A stretch of 62,498 nucleotides of DNA, from NCBI RefSeq assembly GCF_009295635.1, contig NZ_WHIW01000016.1, forward strand, positions 1-62,498, written 5' to 3'. The notes below the pieces were generated by a model. That model was not told the origin of the DNA. It searched no databases and saw nothing but the letters and a program-made list of their open reading frames with translations. The stretch is from Alkalilimnicola sp. S0819 (lineage in GTDB: Bacteria > Pseudomonadota > Gammaproteobacteria > Nitrococcales > WHIW01). Made by a program: the position numbers and the translations under genes. Of the stretch, positions 34,778 to 44,311 are shown piece by piece (the stretch's first letter is position 1; the number at the start of each line of letters is the position of its first letter).

Positions 34778-36277
34778 TCACTGCAGCGCCCGCAGGCGCT
34801 CCCTGACAAATTGTTCCGCTTCCGCGCCCAGGCCGTCGGCCTGTAGCGCTGCCCCGTAGGCCTGTGCCGCCGACGTGTAGCTCGCCGCCCCTTCCAGCGC
34901 GAGCCCCAGGCCCATCCACCATACCGCGCGTTGCGGATCCACTTCGAGTACCCGTTGGTACCAACGCGCGGACTCGGCGTAATTGCCGCCGCGCTGGAGC
35001 AGCGCGGCGAGCAAGGCATGATACTCGCCATCGCCCAGGCGCGCCGGGGCATGCTCTTGCAGCACGGCCACGGCCCGTTCCGTGTCGCCCCGAGCGGCCA
35101 GCAGCCGGGCAAGGCGGGCGGCGAAATCCGCCTCGGCGGCGGCGGAGAGCGCCGGGCGGGCCAGGGCGGCGCGCAGCTCGTCCATGGCCTGCGCCTCACG
35201 CCCCGCGCGCAGCAACGCGTCCACCAGGCCGCGGCGGGCGGCTTCCAGGCCGGGCCGCCAATCCAGCGCTTCGCGGTAGGCGCCCGCGGCGGCACCCGGG
35301 CGCCGGGCGCCGAGCAGCTTGTCGCCCTCGCGCAGCAGCGCCCGGGCCCGGCGTTCCGGCGTGGGGGCGGCGGCCTGTTTGCTGAAACGGGCCTGACTGG
35401 CGGCTGCATCGCCGCCCGCGGCGGCCCCGCCGGAGGGTGTTGCCCGCGCCGCATGCGGCGCCTGCTGCGTGCTTGCCTGAGGGCGGGCCGCGGCTGTGGG
35501 CTCGGTGGATGTACCCTGGGTGGGCGCACCATGGCGGGGGAGCACGGTGGCCGTGGCAACCGGCGCGTCCTTTGGTTCGCCCCGGGGCGACGGCGTCGGT
35601 GCCGGCGTCGGCAGATGGATATCCAGCGCCAGCCGCGCGCCGTCCTGACCGCGCTCCCAGCCCGCCTGCACCCGCACCGGCTCGTTGAAACTCATGGCCA
35701 GTTGCACGCCCTGCTCCCCCTGGCGCAGGTCCACCGTTTGCAGGCGCCCATCCAGGGCGGCGATATCGGGTAGCGCGGCAGCCAGTTCGGCGCCGGGCAG
35801 GAGCAGTTCCAGGCTGCGCTCACCACGGCTGATGCGGTGGGGCAGCAGGCGATCGGTGTGCAGGCCCAGGCGCAGCCACTCGCCCTCGCGCCGCGCGTTC
35901 AAGGTATGCAGGCGCGGCGCGGGAGCCGGGGCCGGGGCCTGACGGGGCGCGCGGGGGCGCGATGCGCCGGGATCGCTGCGCGACTCTTCAATGGCGGATG
36001 CCCCATCGGCAGCGGCCGGAGTTATCGCGGAAGGCACGACGGGGGTCGCCGTACCCTCGGGCGCCGCGGCGCTCTGCTGGCCAGCCCCGGGCGCGGTGGT
36101 CCACAGCCACCAGCCACCGCCGGTCACGGCGGCGAGCAGCAACAGAATCAGCAGCGCCCATAGGGTGCGACGCGCCCCCCCGCTCCGGTGCTGCACCGGG
36201 CGCAGGCCGGCCAGGGCGTCGCTCTGCCCCCGCTGGCGGCGCTCCAGGTCCCGCAGCACATCGTTGATCAGACTCAT
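34778..36277 (-). CDS. mshN: MSHA biogenesis protein MshN (TPR protein)
   Basis: This 499-residue bitopic protein has a short cytoplasmic start (MSLINDVLRDLERRQ), one membrane helix near 42-60, a long Pro/Ala linker, an AMIN-like beta region (about 105-220) and C-terminal TPR repeats (about 310-490). MshN is part of the MSHA assembly complex. The start at 36277 is fixed by the ATGA overlap with the mshM stop. Confidence 0.85.
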   Translation of the reverse strand: MSLINDVLRDLERRQRGQSDALAGLRPVQHRSGGARRTLWALLILLLLAAVTGGGWWLWTTAPGAGQQSAAAPEGTATPVVPSAITPAAADGASAIEESRSDPGASRPRAPRQAPAPAPAPRLHTLNARREGEWLRLGLHTDRLLPHRISRGERSLELLLPGAELAAALPDIAALDGRLQTVDLRQGEQGVQLAMSFNEPVRVQAGWERGQDGARLALDIHLPTPAPTPSPRGEPKDAPVATATVLPRHGAPTQGTSTEPTAAARPQASTQQAPHAARATPSGGAAAGGDAAASQARFSKQAAAPTPERRARALLREGDKLLGARRPGAAAGAYREALDWRPGLEAARRGLVDALLRAGREAQAMDELRAALARPALSAAAEADFAARLARLLAARGDTERAVAVLQEHAPARLGDGEYHALLAALLQRGGNYAESARWYQRVLEVDPQRAVWWMGLGLALEGAASYTSAAQAYGAALQADGLGAEAEQFVRERLRALQ

Positions 36278-37122
36278 CGGCTCCACCCCAGGCGAGCAAA
36301 CCAGCCGGCGGGGCTGGCATCATCGGTGTCGATAATCGCGCGGCGCACATGGGCGGCCCGCACACGGCTGCGTCCTTCCCCGAACGCGGCCATCAGCGCC
36401 TTGTGAGCGAGAATATTCACCAGCCGGGGAATGCCCCGGCTGCCGCGCAACAGCAGCCCCTCGGCACGGGGTTCGAACAGGGGCTCGCCCTGGTAGCCGG
36501 CGGCCTGCAGCCGGTAGCGCAGATAATCCGCCAGCCCCGCCCGGTCCAGCGGCCGCAGCCGGTGGGAGAAGGCGATACGGCTGCGCAACTGGCGCAGCCC
36601 CGGCTCGGCCAGGCGCTGATCCAGCTCCGGCTGGCCGAAGATCACCAGTTGCAGCAGCTTGTGGGTTTCCGTTTCCAGATTGCTCAGCAGGCGCAGCGCT
36701 TCCAGGGTCTCCGCCGGCATGGCCTGGACCTCGTCCACCAGCAGCACGGTGCGCTTGCCTTCCCGGGCCAGCTCCACCAGGCGCGCGTTGAGCTGTTGCG
36801 AGAGCCGGTGCTGGCCGGCGTTGCGCTGGTAGGCAATGCCCAGTTCGTCGGCCAGGGCCATGCGCAGGGCGTTGGCGCCGAGGAAGGGGTTGGGGATGTA
36901 GGCGCTGTAGTGGCTGTCGTCCAGGCTGTTGAGCAACTGCCGGCAGAGCAGTGTCTTGCCGGTGCCTACCTCGCCGGTGATCTTGATGAAGCCCTCACCG
37001 CTGCGCAGCGCCACCATCAGCACATTCAGCGCCTCATGGTGGCTGCCCCGGTTGCAGAAGAAGCTGGTGTCCGGGGTCAGGGCAAAGGGCGGTTCGCGTA
37101 GACCGAAATGCGCCAGGTACAC
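36274..37122 (-). CDS. mshM: MSHA biogenesis ATPase MshM (ExeA-like AAA)
   Basis: The 282-residue protein begins MYLAHFGLREPPFALTPD, the signature of ExeA/MshM AAA ATPases. Walker A GEVGTGKT is near residue 50 and Walker B VLLVDEVQ near 125. Relatives help insert secretins through the peptidoglycan. It lies between the secretin mshL and mshN. Confidence 0.92.
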   Translation of the reverse strand: MYLAHFGLREPPFALTPDTSFFCNRGSHHEALNVLMVALRSGEGFIKITGEVGTGKTLLCRQLLNSLDDSHYSAYIPNPFLGANALRMALADELGIAYQRNAGQHRLSQQLNARLVELAREGKRTVLLVDEVQAMPAETLEALRLLSNLETETHKLLQLVIFGQPELDQRLAEPGLRQLRSRIAFSHRLRPLDRAGLADYLRYRLQAAGYQGEPLFEPRAEGLLLRGSRGIPRLVNILAHKALMAAFGEGRSRVRAAHVRRAIIDTDDASPAGWFARLGWSR

Positions 37123-37134
37123 GGTCGCCGCCCC

Positions 37135-38865
37135 TCAGCGACCGCGGTCATCCCGCAGCGAGGAGCGGCGACGCAGATCCTCGTAGCGCCGCAGGCTGTC
37201 CTGCACTTCCCGCTCCCAAGCCTGGTCATCCACCACCAGGGGCTTGAGCAGGATCACCAGCTCCTTTTTCACCGAGCCGGTGCTGGTGTGGCGAAAGAGG
37301 TTGCCCACCAGCGGAATATCGCTGAGGAACGGCGTGCCGCCACGGTTCTCCGCCTGACGCTCCTGCATCAAGCCGCCGATCACCACCATCTGGCCGCTGC
37401 GAGCGCGCACGATGCTGTCGGATTCACGAATGGTGCTGAAGGCGAGCGGCAGGCTCTGCTGCTGTCCGGCCACGGTGATGGTCTTCACCAGTTCGGTGAC
37501 CTCGGTGACCGAGGGGCGGATGTGCAGGGTGACCACGTCCTGCTCGGAGATCTGCGGGGTCACGTCCAGGGCGATGCCCGAGAAGAACGGCGTGAGGGTG
37601 ATGTCCGGGCTGACCACGGCATTGTCGCCCACGGAGGTGGTATCGCTCTCCACGTCGGTGACGAAAAACTCGTCGCTGCCCACCTTGATCACCGCCTTCT
37701 GGTTATTGACGGTGGACACCCGGGGGCTGGAGAGCACCTGCACATCGCCCTGGGTCTGCAGCAGCTCGATGAGCGCGGCGAAATCGCCCAGATCCACCAC
37801 GGCCAGGTTGAACACACCGCCGAAGGTGCTGAAGTCCGGCCCCACCGGGTTGCCGTTGCCGTCCACGCCGAAAAGCGGCAGCGTCTGGCTGCCGCCGCTA
37901 CGCTGGTAGGCGCTGTTGTTGCCGGCATTGTTCAGATTGCCACCGCCGCGCTGGGTGGTGGTCCAGGAGGTGTCCTTGCCGCCACGGCCCAGGGCCTGCC
38001 AGTTGATCCCGGCCTGGAAGCCCTCGTTCAGCTCCACCTCCAGGATCTTCGCCTCCAGCACCACCTGACGGTGCACGCTGTCCTGCAGACTGTCCAGATA
38101 TTGCGCCACCTGGCGCTGTATGGCGGGGTTGGCGCGCACCACCAGCAGACCCGCCTGGGGGGTGATGACCACGGAGGCCTGGGGGTCGCTGGCCACCAAC
38201 GCCTGCAACGCGTCACGCAGTTCAAGCCAGAAATCCGCCTGGTTGCGGGTCTCGACCCGGCTGGCGTCCTGGTTCTCGCGGCTGCGGGTAGTGCCCGAGC
38301 CGCCTTCCTGGTTGTCCACCCGCTCGCTCACCTGTCCCGAGCTCACCCGGGTCTGGGACAGGCCGCTGCGCTGCACGTTCAGGTAATCGAGCTGGTAGAT
38401 ACGGCTCTGGGGCTCGCTGGGGAGCACCAGATAGCCATTGTCGCTGCGCTTGTATTCGTAGCCGAAGACTTCCCGCACGGCGCTCATCACCGCGGGCACG
38501 GTGACGTTCTTCAGGCTCAGCGAGATTTCGCCGCTCACCGAAGGGTGCACCACCATGTTGTAGGGCGTGCCCTCCACCAGCCCCATGAAGAACTCACGGG
38601 CGGGCACGGCGGTCACGGCCAGATCGAAGCGCGGCTCCTCGGGGGCGGCGCGCGCCTGCTCCGCTCGCGACGCCAGCAGCGCCTGCTGCACCGAGGCGGG
38701 CACCTGCGGCGGCGCGGGGCGAGCGGCGGGCTGCTCGGCCCGGGGGGGTGCGGGCTTCGGCTCGGGCTGCGCCCTCTCGGCGGGCGGATTGGCGGCGCAT
38801 CCGGCGAGGATCAGTACCAGCGCCAGTATGCCCGCTCGGCTCATGCAGGGGCGTTTCATGCTCAT
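37135..38865 (-). CDS. mshL: MSHA secretin MshL
   Basis: The 576-residue outer-membrane secretin starts with a lipoprotein signal (LILAGC, Cys about 22) and a Pro/Glu linker. Then come a secretin N1-type domain ([13 protein letters not shown] near 130) and the C-terminal secretin barrel ([38 protein letters not shown]). It forms the pore for the MSHA fibre. The start at 38865 overlaps the mshK stop (ATGA). Confidence 0.93.
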   Translation of the reverse strand: MSMKRPCMSRAGILALVLILAGCAANPPAERAQPEPKPAPPRAEQPAARPAPPQVPASVQQALLASRAEQARAAPEEPRFDLAVTAVPAREFFMGLVEGTPYNMVVHPSVSGEISLSLKNVTVPAVMSAVREVFGYEYKRSDNGYLVLPSEPQSRIYQLDYLNVQRSGLSQTRVSSGQVSERVDNQEGGSGTTRSRENQDASRVETRNQADFWLELRDALQALVASDPQASVVITPQAGLLVVRANPAIQRQVAQYLDSLQDSVHRQVVLEAKILEVELNEGFQAGINWQALGRGGKDTSWTTTQRGGGNLNNAGNNSAYQRSGGSQTLPLFGVDGNGNPVGPDFSTFGGVFNLAVVDLGDFAALIELLQTQGDVQVLSSPRVSTVNNQKAVIKVGSDEFFVTDVESDTTSVGDNAVVSPDITLTPFFSGIALDVTPQISEQDVVTLHIRPSVTEVTELVKTITVAGQQQSLPLAFSTIRESDSIVRARSGQMVVIGGLMQERQAENRGGTPFLSDIPLVGNLFRHTSTGSVKKELVILLKPLVVDDQAWEREVQDSLRRYEDLRRRSSLRDDRGR

Positions 38866-39218
38866 TGTTTCCGCTCTCGAAAGACTTTGCCCAGGGCAGG
38901 CGCTTCGCCACCCCCCAGCATCAATACCAAAGGGCCGTCGGCACGCTGCAGGCGCACCCGGTCCGGGCGGATATCCACCACCCGCGCCCCGTCGATTTCA
39001 TCGCCTACGCCCAGCCAGCGCTCACCGATACGCGCCCGACGACGCTGCTCGCCGTAGAGAATGGCATTCAGGCGCAACTCGGTGGTGTGCGCGCGGCTGA
39101 CGGGCGCGGGCGTCTGCCCGACCCAGCCTGCGGCGGGCCGGGTGGGGTCGCGATCCGCCACGGCGGCGCCGCTGCACAGCATAAGGACAAGCGCCAGACC
39201 CGCAATACGCTCAGACAC
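38862..39218 (-). CDS. mshK: MSHA biogenesis protein MshK (PilP-like)
   Basis: This 118-residue protein has a signal peptide ([15 protein letters not shown]), the DPTRP motif of PilP/MshK proteins directly after it, and a small beta domain (LRLNAILYG to the end). It probably links the alignment complex to the secretin. The GTG start at 39218 overlaps the end of mshJ, consistent with the tight packing of the operon. Confidence 0.82.
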   Translation of the reverse strand: MSERIAGLALVLMLCSGAAVADRDPTRPAAGWVGQTPAPVSRAHTTELRLNAILYGEQRRRARIGERWLGVGDEIDGARVVDIRPDRVRLQRADGPLVLMLGGGEAPALGKVFRERKQ

Positions 39219-39864
39219 CGATCCACTCCCGATACAAGCTGATGGTGTGCACCCGCAGCCGCACCCGCGCCCGCGGATACTCCTGCACCTCGTACTCCAG
39301 GCCATCGCGGTTAAGCCGCCAGGGCAGCGCCTGCAGCGCGCGCAGGTAGCGGCGGGTAGCGGGGAAGTCCCCTTCCCAGACCAGCTCCAGGCCATGCCGG
39401 TAGACCGGCACGCTGCTCTGCTCCTCGTCCAGGCCCAGATCCACCTGGGCCACCGGCAGGCTCTCCATGCTGATCAGGCGCAGCCCGCGCTGGGCGCGCA
39501 GCAGATCACGCAGCAGCGGCGCCATCTGCGAGGGCGCGACGAAGCCCGCGGTGCGCTCGGCGATGCGAGCATCCAGCCCCTCGCGCTCGGCCTCCAGCTG
39601 TGCCAGACGCAGACGCAGGCTGCGGTTCGGGTCCTGTTGGGCGCGGGCGGTGACCGCGTCGATCTGCGAGCGCGCGGTCTCCATGGCGTTGCGGGCCTGC
39701 TCCCGGCGCAGCTCCAGCTGCTCCAGCGCCTGCTCCCGCGGCTCGTAGAACCCCACGAACCACAGCCCGCCCAGGGCGCTCAGCACCGCCAGGAAAACCA
39801 GCAGCCGCTCGCGCAGGCTGAAGCCGTCGATGCGCTGGCCGATACGCTCCAGAAATGCCTTCAC
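39211..39864 (-). CDS. mshJ: MSHA biogenesis protein MshJ (PilO-like)
   Basis: The 217-residue protein has one N-terminal membrane helix (about 20-42), a coiled coil (about 45-100) and a ferredoxin-like periplasmic domain, the PilO/MshJ layout. It belongs to the inner-membrane alignment complex with MshI and MshK. Confidence 0.85.
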   Translation of the reverse strand: MKAFLERIGQRIDGFSLRERLLVFLAVLSALGGLWFVGFYEPREQALEQLELRREQARNAMETARSQIDAVTARAQQDPNRSLRLRLAQLEAEREGLDARIAERTAGFVAPSQMAPLLRDLLRAQRGLRLISMESLPVAQVDLGLDEEQSSVPVYRHGLELVWEGDFPATRRYLRALQALPWRLNRDGLEYEVQEYPRARVRLRVHTISLYREWIGV

Positions 39865-40451
39865 TGATCGCCCCCCGCCGCTTCCAGCTCGAAGCGCAGG
39901 GCGCGCTCGTCCAGCCGCTCCACCCGCAGCCCCTGGAAGCGCTGCTCGGCCAGGCCGGGTTGTTCACCCAAGCGTTCCATCCACAGCGGCAAGCGGGCCG
40001 CATCCAGGGTCAGACCTTGCAGGCTCGCCGCGCCACGGCCATCGAGCACTATACGGGTGAGCCAAAGATCGTCCTCGGCGGCGCGCGCCAGACCATCCAG
40101 CACGGCGGCGTAATCCGCTCCCGCCTGGCTGCCCGCGCCGAACACTTCCAGAAAGCGTCGCTTGCGCCGCAGTTCCTCCTCGCCCGCCGCCACCTGGCGC
40201 TCCAGCGCGGGGTCTCGGCGCGGCTCGGGAAAGCGGACCTCCAGCACCGTGAGCCGCTGCTGCAGCCCCTGGCGCTGGGCTTCCAGTTCGGCCAATTCCG
40301 CTTCCTGCACGCGCAGGCGCCATTCCACCACCGCGGACAGAGCCAGCAAGCCCAAGGCCACCAGCAGCAAACCGAGCAACATGGCCCGGGAGGAGAAGAC
40401 CTTGGCCTCCCGGCGCAGAATCGGCTGATACAGATTGATCTGCTGGTTCAC
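39861..40451 (-). CDS. MSHA PilN-like protein (MshI2 type)
   Basis: This 196-residue protein begins MNQQINLYQP, the conserved cytoplasmic motif by which PilN-like proteins dock onto PilM-like partners. A membrane helix (about 27-47), a coiled coil and a periplasmic PilN-like domain follow. Start and stop overlap both neighbouring genes by four bases. Confidence 0.87.
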   Translation of the reverse strand: MNQQINLYQPILRREAKVFSSRAMLLGLLLVALGLLALSAVVEWRLRVQEAELAELEAQRQGLQQRLTVLEVRFPEPRRDPALERQVAAGEEELRRKRRFLEVFGAGSQAGADYAAVLDGLARAAEDDLWLTRIVLDGRGAASLQGLTLDAARLPLWMERLGEQPGLAEQRFQGLRVERLDERALRFELEAAGGDQ

Positions 40452-41368
40452 AGGGCCTTCCGCTCCCGGCGCAGCGCGCCCCCCAGGGCGTAGAGCAGCG
40501 GCGCCTGCGCCGCCGGCTCGGGCGTCTGGTCGAATTCCACGACCTGGTGCAGATCCAGGCCGAAGGCCGGCACCCCCAGCTGCTCGTTGAGATACTCCAC
40601 CAAGCGATCCCGCGGACCGTCCATGGGGGCGACCAGGATGCGCGAGGCGGGCACGCCGGCCAGCTGGCTTTCGTAGTAATCCAGCGAGCGCTGCAACTCC
40701 AGCACCAGCGATTCATAGCGCAGGGTGCCCTCGTCGATCAGCGCCTCACTGCCGAAATCCAGCCCGCGCGCCAGATACAGGGCCTGGTCCCGGCACACGG
40801 TGATCAGGCCCCGCCGCTCACCCAGCGCCAGCACCACCACGCCACCGGCCTGCTCCGGCACCTGGGCGGCGATATTGCGCAGCCCCAGCTCCGCCACATC
40901 CACCGCCTGCAGCCACAGCCCCGAGCCCTGGACGGTATCCACCAGCTCCTGCACCCGGCGCAGCCGCGCGGATACGGCGAACATCATTTTCACGGCACCG
41001 CGGTTGACGGATTCAGGGACGGCGAAGGCGTCCACCACCGCATCGTCCACGTGGTAGTCGATCAGGTCCTTGATGCGCCACCGAATGGCGGCGCGCAGTT
41101 CGGCGGGATCCACATCGGGTGCTTCCACCTGCAGCAACTGGTAGTCACCGGGGCTCAGCATGCAAACACAGGGCCGGCGCTCCAGGCCATGCTCGCGCAC
41201 CAGTTCGGCGAGCACCCGGGCGCGCTCGTCCGCGCCTTCCACCGGCCGGCTCAACGCCAGTTCCACCCGGCCGTCATCGTCCCGGCAGCGAACCAACGCG
41301 AGCTGCCGATCGGTGAAATGCACGCCCACCAGAGAGCCGCTTTTGGGTTTTTTCCGCAGGAAGCGCAA
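40448..41368 (-). CDS. mshI: MSHA biogenesis protein MshI (PilM-like)
   Basis: A 306-residue cytoplasmic protein of the PilM/actin-like fold type. It begins with LVGVHFTDRQLALVRC and contains a central segment (VVVLALGERRGLITV) like an ATPase core. It should bind the LYQP motif of the PilN-like protein. It is the first gene of the msh operon; a 156-bp gap with a possible promoter separates it from the divergent DUF6231 gene. Confidence 0.86.
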   Translation of the reverse strand: MRFLRKKPKSGSLVGVHFTDRQLALVRCRDDDGRVELALSRPVEGADERARVLAELVREHGLERRPCVCMLSPGDYQLLQVEAPDVDPAELRAAIRWRIKDLIDYHVDDAVVDAFAVPESVNRGAVKMMFAVSARLRRVQELVDTVQGSGLWLQAVDVAELGLRNIAAQVPEQAGGVVVLALGERRGLITVCRDQALYLARGLDFGSEALIDEGTLRYESLVLELQRSLDYYESQLAGVPASRILVAPMDGPRDRLVEYLNEQLGVPAFGLDLHQVVEFDQTPEPAAQAPLLYALGGALRRERKAL

Positions 41369-41491
41369 CAGGACCGTACCCCCCCAGTCCGTACCCGTCG
41401 GCTTCCCTGCCTGCGGGGGTTTATATGGTTATTCGATGAGCAGCGAGCTTATCCAGCTTTTTGCCCATGGGCAACAGCCAAGACCCCACGC

Positions 41492-41497
41492 TACAAT
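41492..41497 (+). promoter_or_regulatory. Possible -10 element for the DUF6231 gene
   Basis: TACAAT, one base from the sigma-70 consensus, lies 28 bases before the start codon in the 156-bp divergent region shared with mshI. No convincing -35 is seen. Confidence 0.3.
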
Positions 41498-41524
41498 AGC
41501 TTTTGGGCGGCTTGCGGAGACTCC

Positions 41525-42013
41525 ATGAACCCTGACTCACCCCTGTGCGAGGCCCTGCGTAGCCAGCTTTGCGACCCGCCGCCGGCGCGGCTGCTCTGCA
41601 TCGGCGATGGCGCCCTCAGGCTGGCGAACGCCTGCGGCCTGACGGCGCCATCACGCGCCTTGAGCCCCGCGCAGGCGGCAAGCGCACTGCCCTCGCCGGA
41701 GGGCGACGCGCCCGTGGAGCTGGCGCTGCTCTGCGGGCTGACCGAGCTCCAGCGGGCGCAGGCGGGGCCACTGATCGCCGCCCTGCGTGACCGGGGGGCG
41801 CGACAACTGATGGTGCTGGTGGATGCCCCGGCCGGGCACTGGGCGCACGATGACATGATCGCCTACGGGCTGACCCGGCGCTTTCGCGAGGCGCGGGATG
41901 GCCGGCTGCGCGCCCTGTATGAATTCGCCATCGCCACCTACAAGACCACGCCGGATTGGTTGAATGCCAACAACTGGGCCAATCCGCAGCTGTGGGACAA
42001 GTACCGCTGGTGA
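41525..42013 (+). CDS. DUF6231-like protein
   Basis: This 162-residue soluble protein has a central pattern (ARLLCIGDGAL, then ELALLCGLTEL and RQLMVLVDAP) like a Rossmann-type sheet, and ends YKTTPDWLNANNWANP with a Trp/Asn-rich tail. The tail resembles DUF6231 proteins of Pseudomonas relatives; this is recalled and not verified. Function unknown. It lies between the msh operon (divergent) and the sulfite reductase genes (same strand). Confidence 0.6.
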   Translation: MNPDSPLCEALRSQLCDPPPARLLCIGDGALRLANACGLTAPSRALSPAQAASALPSPEGDAPVELALLCGLTELQRAQAGPLIAALRDRGARQLMVLVDAPAGHWAHDDMIAYGLTRRFREARDGRLRALYEFAIATYKTTPDWLNANNWANPQLWDKYRW

Positions 42014-42047
42014 GCGGCCCCGGGGCATATAACGACCCCACCTACTT

Positions 42048-42076
42048 TTATACTTAAATATTCCTTTTGAGTATAA
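42048..42076. promoter_or_regulatory. AT-rich inverted repeat upstream of the sulfite reductase
   Basis: TTATACTT (42048-42055) and GAGTATAA (42069-42076) are inverted copies with a 13-nt AT-rich spacer, in an otherwise GC-rich region 59 bases before the cysI-like start. The placement and shape fit a LysR-type (CysB-like) activator site, but this is inference. Confidence 0.45.
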
Positions 42077-42134
42077 GCGGCGACTGTTAGCGTGCGCCCC
42101 ATCAGCCCCATTCCATGCAGGTTCACGCGCTTCC

Positions 42135-43784
42135 ATGTATCTCTACGATCAATACGACCAGACCCTGGTCGAACAACGTGTCGCCCAGTATCGGGAGCAG
42201 ACCCGGCGCTATCTCGCCGGTGAGCTCAGCGAGGAGGAATTTCGCCCGCTGCGCCTGATGAACGGCCTCTACATCCAGCGACACGCCCCGATGCTGCGGG
42301 TATCCATCCCCTACGGGCTGCTGGCGAGCCGGCAGCTGCGGCGCCTGGCCTCCATCGCCCGGAAATACGACAAGGGCTACGGCCACTTCACCACCCGTCA
42401 GAACATCCAGTTCAACTGGCCGGCCCTGGAGCGGGTGCCCGACATCCTCGCCGAGCTGGCCGAGGTGCAGATGCACGCCATCCAGACCAGCGGCAACTGC
42501 ATCCGCAACGTCACCTCCGACCACCTGGCCGGCGTCAGCCAGGACGAACTGGAAGATCCGCGCCCGTATTGCGAGATCATCCGCCAGTGGGCCACCTTCC
42601 ACCCCGAGTTCAGTTATCTGCCGCGCAAGTTCAAGATCGCGGTCAGCGGCGCCGACCGTGACCGGGCCGCCACCCGGGTGCACGACATCGGTCTGCAACT
42701 GGTGCGCAACGAGGACGGCGAGACCGGCTTCCAGGTGCTGGTGGGCGGCGGACTCGGCCGTACGCCGATCATCGGCGAGGTGATTCGCGAATTCCTGCCC
42801 AAGCGCCACCTGCTCTCGTACCTGGAAGCAATCCTGCGGGTCTACAACCTGCACGGCCGCCGGGACAACATCCACAAGGCGCGGATCAAGATTCTGCTGC
42901 GCGCCTGGGGCGCCGAGCATTTCGCCCGCGAGGTGGAGGCCGAGTGGGAGCAGCTGCGCGATCAGCCTTCGCTCACCCTGGACGAGGCGGAAGTGCGCCG
43001 CATGCAGGCCTTCTTCACCCCGCCCGCCTACGCGACGGATGCCGGTGAAGGCGAGCTGCCGACGCGTATCGACGCCGATCCCGAGTTCGCCCGCTGGGTG
43101 CAGCGCAACGTGGTCGCCCACAAGCAGCCCGGCTACGCCGCGGTGTTCGTCTCGCTCAAGGCGCCCGGCGTACCGCCCGGCGACATCACCGCCGAGCAGA
43201 TGGAAGCCCTCGCCGATCTGGCCGATGAATTCAGCTTCGGCGAGATCCGCGCCAGCCACAACCAGAACCTGCTGCTCACCGACGTGCGTCGCGACCGCCT
43301 GTATGCGCTGTGGCAGGGCCTGCGGGCGCAGGAGCTGGCCGCCGCGAACATCGGCACGCTTAGCGACATGATCTGCTGCCCGGGGCTGGATTTCTGCGGC
43401 CTGGCCAACGCCAGCTCCCTCTCCATCGCCCGCCAGATCAACGAGCGCTTCGACGATCTGGACCACCTCTATGATCTGGGCGACATACGCCTGAACATAT
43501 CCGGCTGCATGAACGCCTGCGGGCACCACCATGTGGCCCACATCGGCATTCTGGGCGTGGACAAGAAGGGCGAGGAGTTCTATCAGCTCACCCTGGGCGG
43601 CTCCTCCGCCAACGACAGTGCCCTGGGCGACCGGTTGGGCCCGGCCATCGCCAAAGCCGAGGTAGCCGAAGCCCTGGCGCGCATCCTCCAGGTCTACGTG
43701 GCGCGCCGCGTGGAAGAAGAACCCTTCGTGGAGACCTATCGCCGGGTGGGCATGGCCCCGTTCAAGGAGGCTGTCTATGCGTAA
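42135..43784 (+). CDS. Nitrite/sulfite reductase hemoprotein (assimilatory sulfite reductase type)
   Basis: This 549-residue siroheme/[4Fe-4S] enzyme has the two ferredoxin-like half domains (GLLASRQLRRLA.. and PGVPPGDITAEQM..). The cluster cysteines are in CCPGLDFC (about 415) and ISGCMNACGHHH (about 455). It reduces sulfite to sulfide with six electrons, or nitrite to ammonia. The partner DUF934 gene and the absence of a cysJ flavoprotein suggest assimilatory sulfite reduction with ferredoxin or another donor. The start codon has no strong Shine-Dalgarno. Confidence 0.85.
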   Translation: MYLYDQYDQTLVEQRVAQYREQTRRYLAGELSEEEFRPLRLMNGLYIQRHAPMLRVSIPYGLLASRQLRRLASIARKYDKGYGHFTTRQNIQFNWPALERVPDILAELAEVQMHAIQTSGNCIRNVTSDHLAGVSQDELEDPRPYCEIIRQWATFHPEFSYLPRKFKIAVSGADRDRAATRVHDIGLQLVRNEDGETGFQVLVGGGLGRTPIIGEVIREFLPKRHLLSYLEAILRVYNLHGRRDNIHKARIKILLRAWGAEHFAREVEAEWEQLRDQPSLTLDEAEVRRMQAFFTPPAYATDAGEGELPTRIDADPEFARWVQRNVVAHKQPGYAAVFVSLKAPGVPPGDITAEQMEALADLADEFSFGEIRASHNQNLLLTDVRRDRLYALWQGLRAQELAAANIGTLSDMICCPGLDFCGLANASSLSIARQINERFDDLDHLYDLGDIRLNISGCMNACGHHHVAHIGILGVDKKGEEFYQLTLGGSSANDSALGDRLGPAIAKAEVAEALARILQVYVARRVEEEPFVETYRRVGMAPFKEAVYA

Positions 43785-44274
43785 CATCATCAAGGATCGG
43801 CAGATCGTCGCCGACCGCTGGCTGCACCTGGACGACGATGCCCTGGTGCCGGATACCGGCGAGCTGATCGTCAGCTGGGCGCGCTGGCAGCGTGAAGGCG
43901 AAACGCTACGCGCCCGCCGCCAAGGCGTGGGCGTGCGCATCGACGGCGATGTGCCCGTGGCCGAGGTCGCCGAGCAACTCCTGGACCGGCCCTTGATCGC
44001 GCTGGATTTCCCGGTATTCAAGGACGGGCGCTGCCTCACCCACGCCCGGCTGCTGCGCGAACGCTACGGCTACACCGGCGAGCTGCGCGCCGTAGGCGAT
44101 GTGCTGCGGGATCAGATGTTCTATATGCAGCGCGTGGGCATCAATGCCTTCGAGGTGCGCGAGGACCGTGATCTGGCGGACGCCCTGCAGTCGCTGAATG
44201 ATTTCAGCCTGAGCTATCAGGCGGCGGCGGACCAGCAGGAGCGGATCTACCAGCGGCGTTTGCGCAGCGCCTGA
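43777..44274 (+). CDS. DUF934 protein of the sulfite assimilation operon
   Basis: The 165-residue protein matches DUF934 (central VRIDGDVPVAEV and the conserved PVFKDGRCLTHARLLRERYG). DUF934 genes almost always follow CysI-type reductases in gamma- and betaproteobacteria, and their role is not established. It overlaps the reductase gene by eight bases, so the two are translationally coupled. Confidence 0.88.
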   Translation: MRNIIKDRQIVADRWLHLDDDALVPDTGELIVSWARWQREGETLRARRQGVGVRIDGDVPVAEVAEQLLDRPLIALDFPVFKDGRCLTHARLLRERYGYTGELRAVGDVLRDQMFYMQRVGINAFEVREDRDLADALQSLNDFSLSYQAAADQQERIYQRRLRSA

Positions 44275-44311
44275 AGCGCCCGCGCCGCCTGTCCAAGGGG
44301 CCATGCGCCGA

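Noticed and set aside
31781-34846. A 1021-codon open frame on the plus strand
   Set aside because: It is antisense to mshG and mshE, which have full family signatures. Its product is rich in His, Gln, Ala and Gly with no domain pattern, as expected from a shadow frame in GC-rich DNA.
26434-41368. Pilus locus considered as type II secretion or type IVa pilus
   Set aside because: MshL, MshM, MshN and MshE signatures and the gene order are those of MSHA loci.
42123-44039. A 638-codon open frame on the minus strand
   Set aside because: Antisense to the sulfite reductase gene; no protein-like composition.
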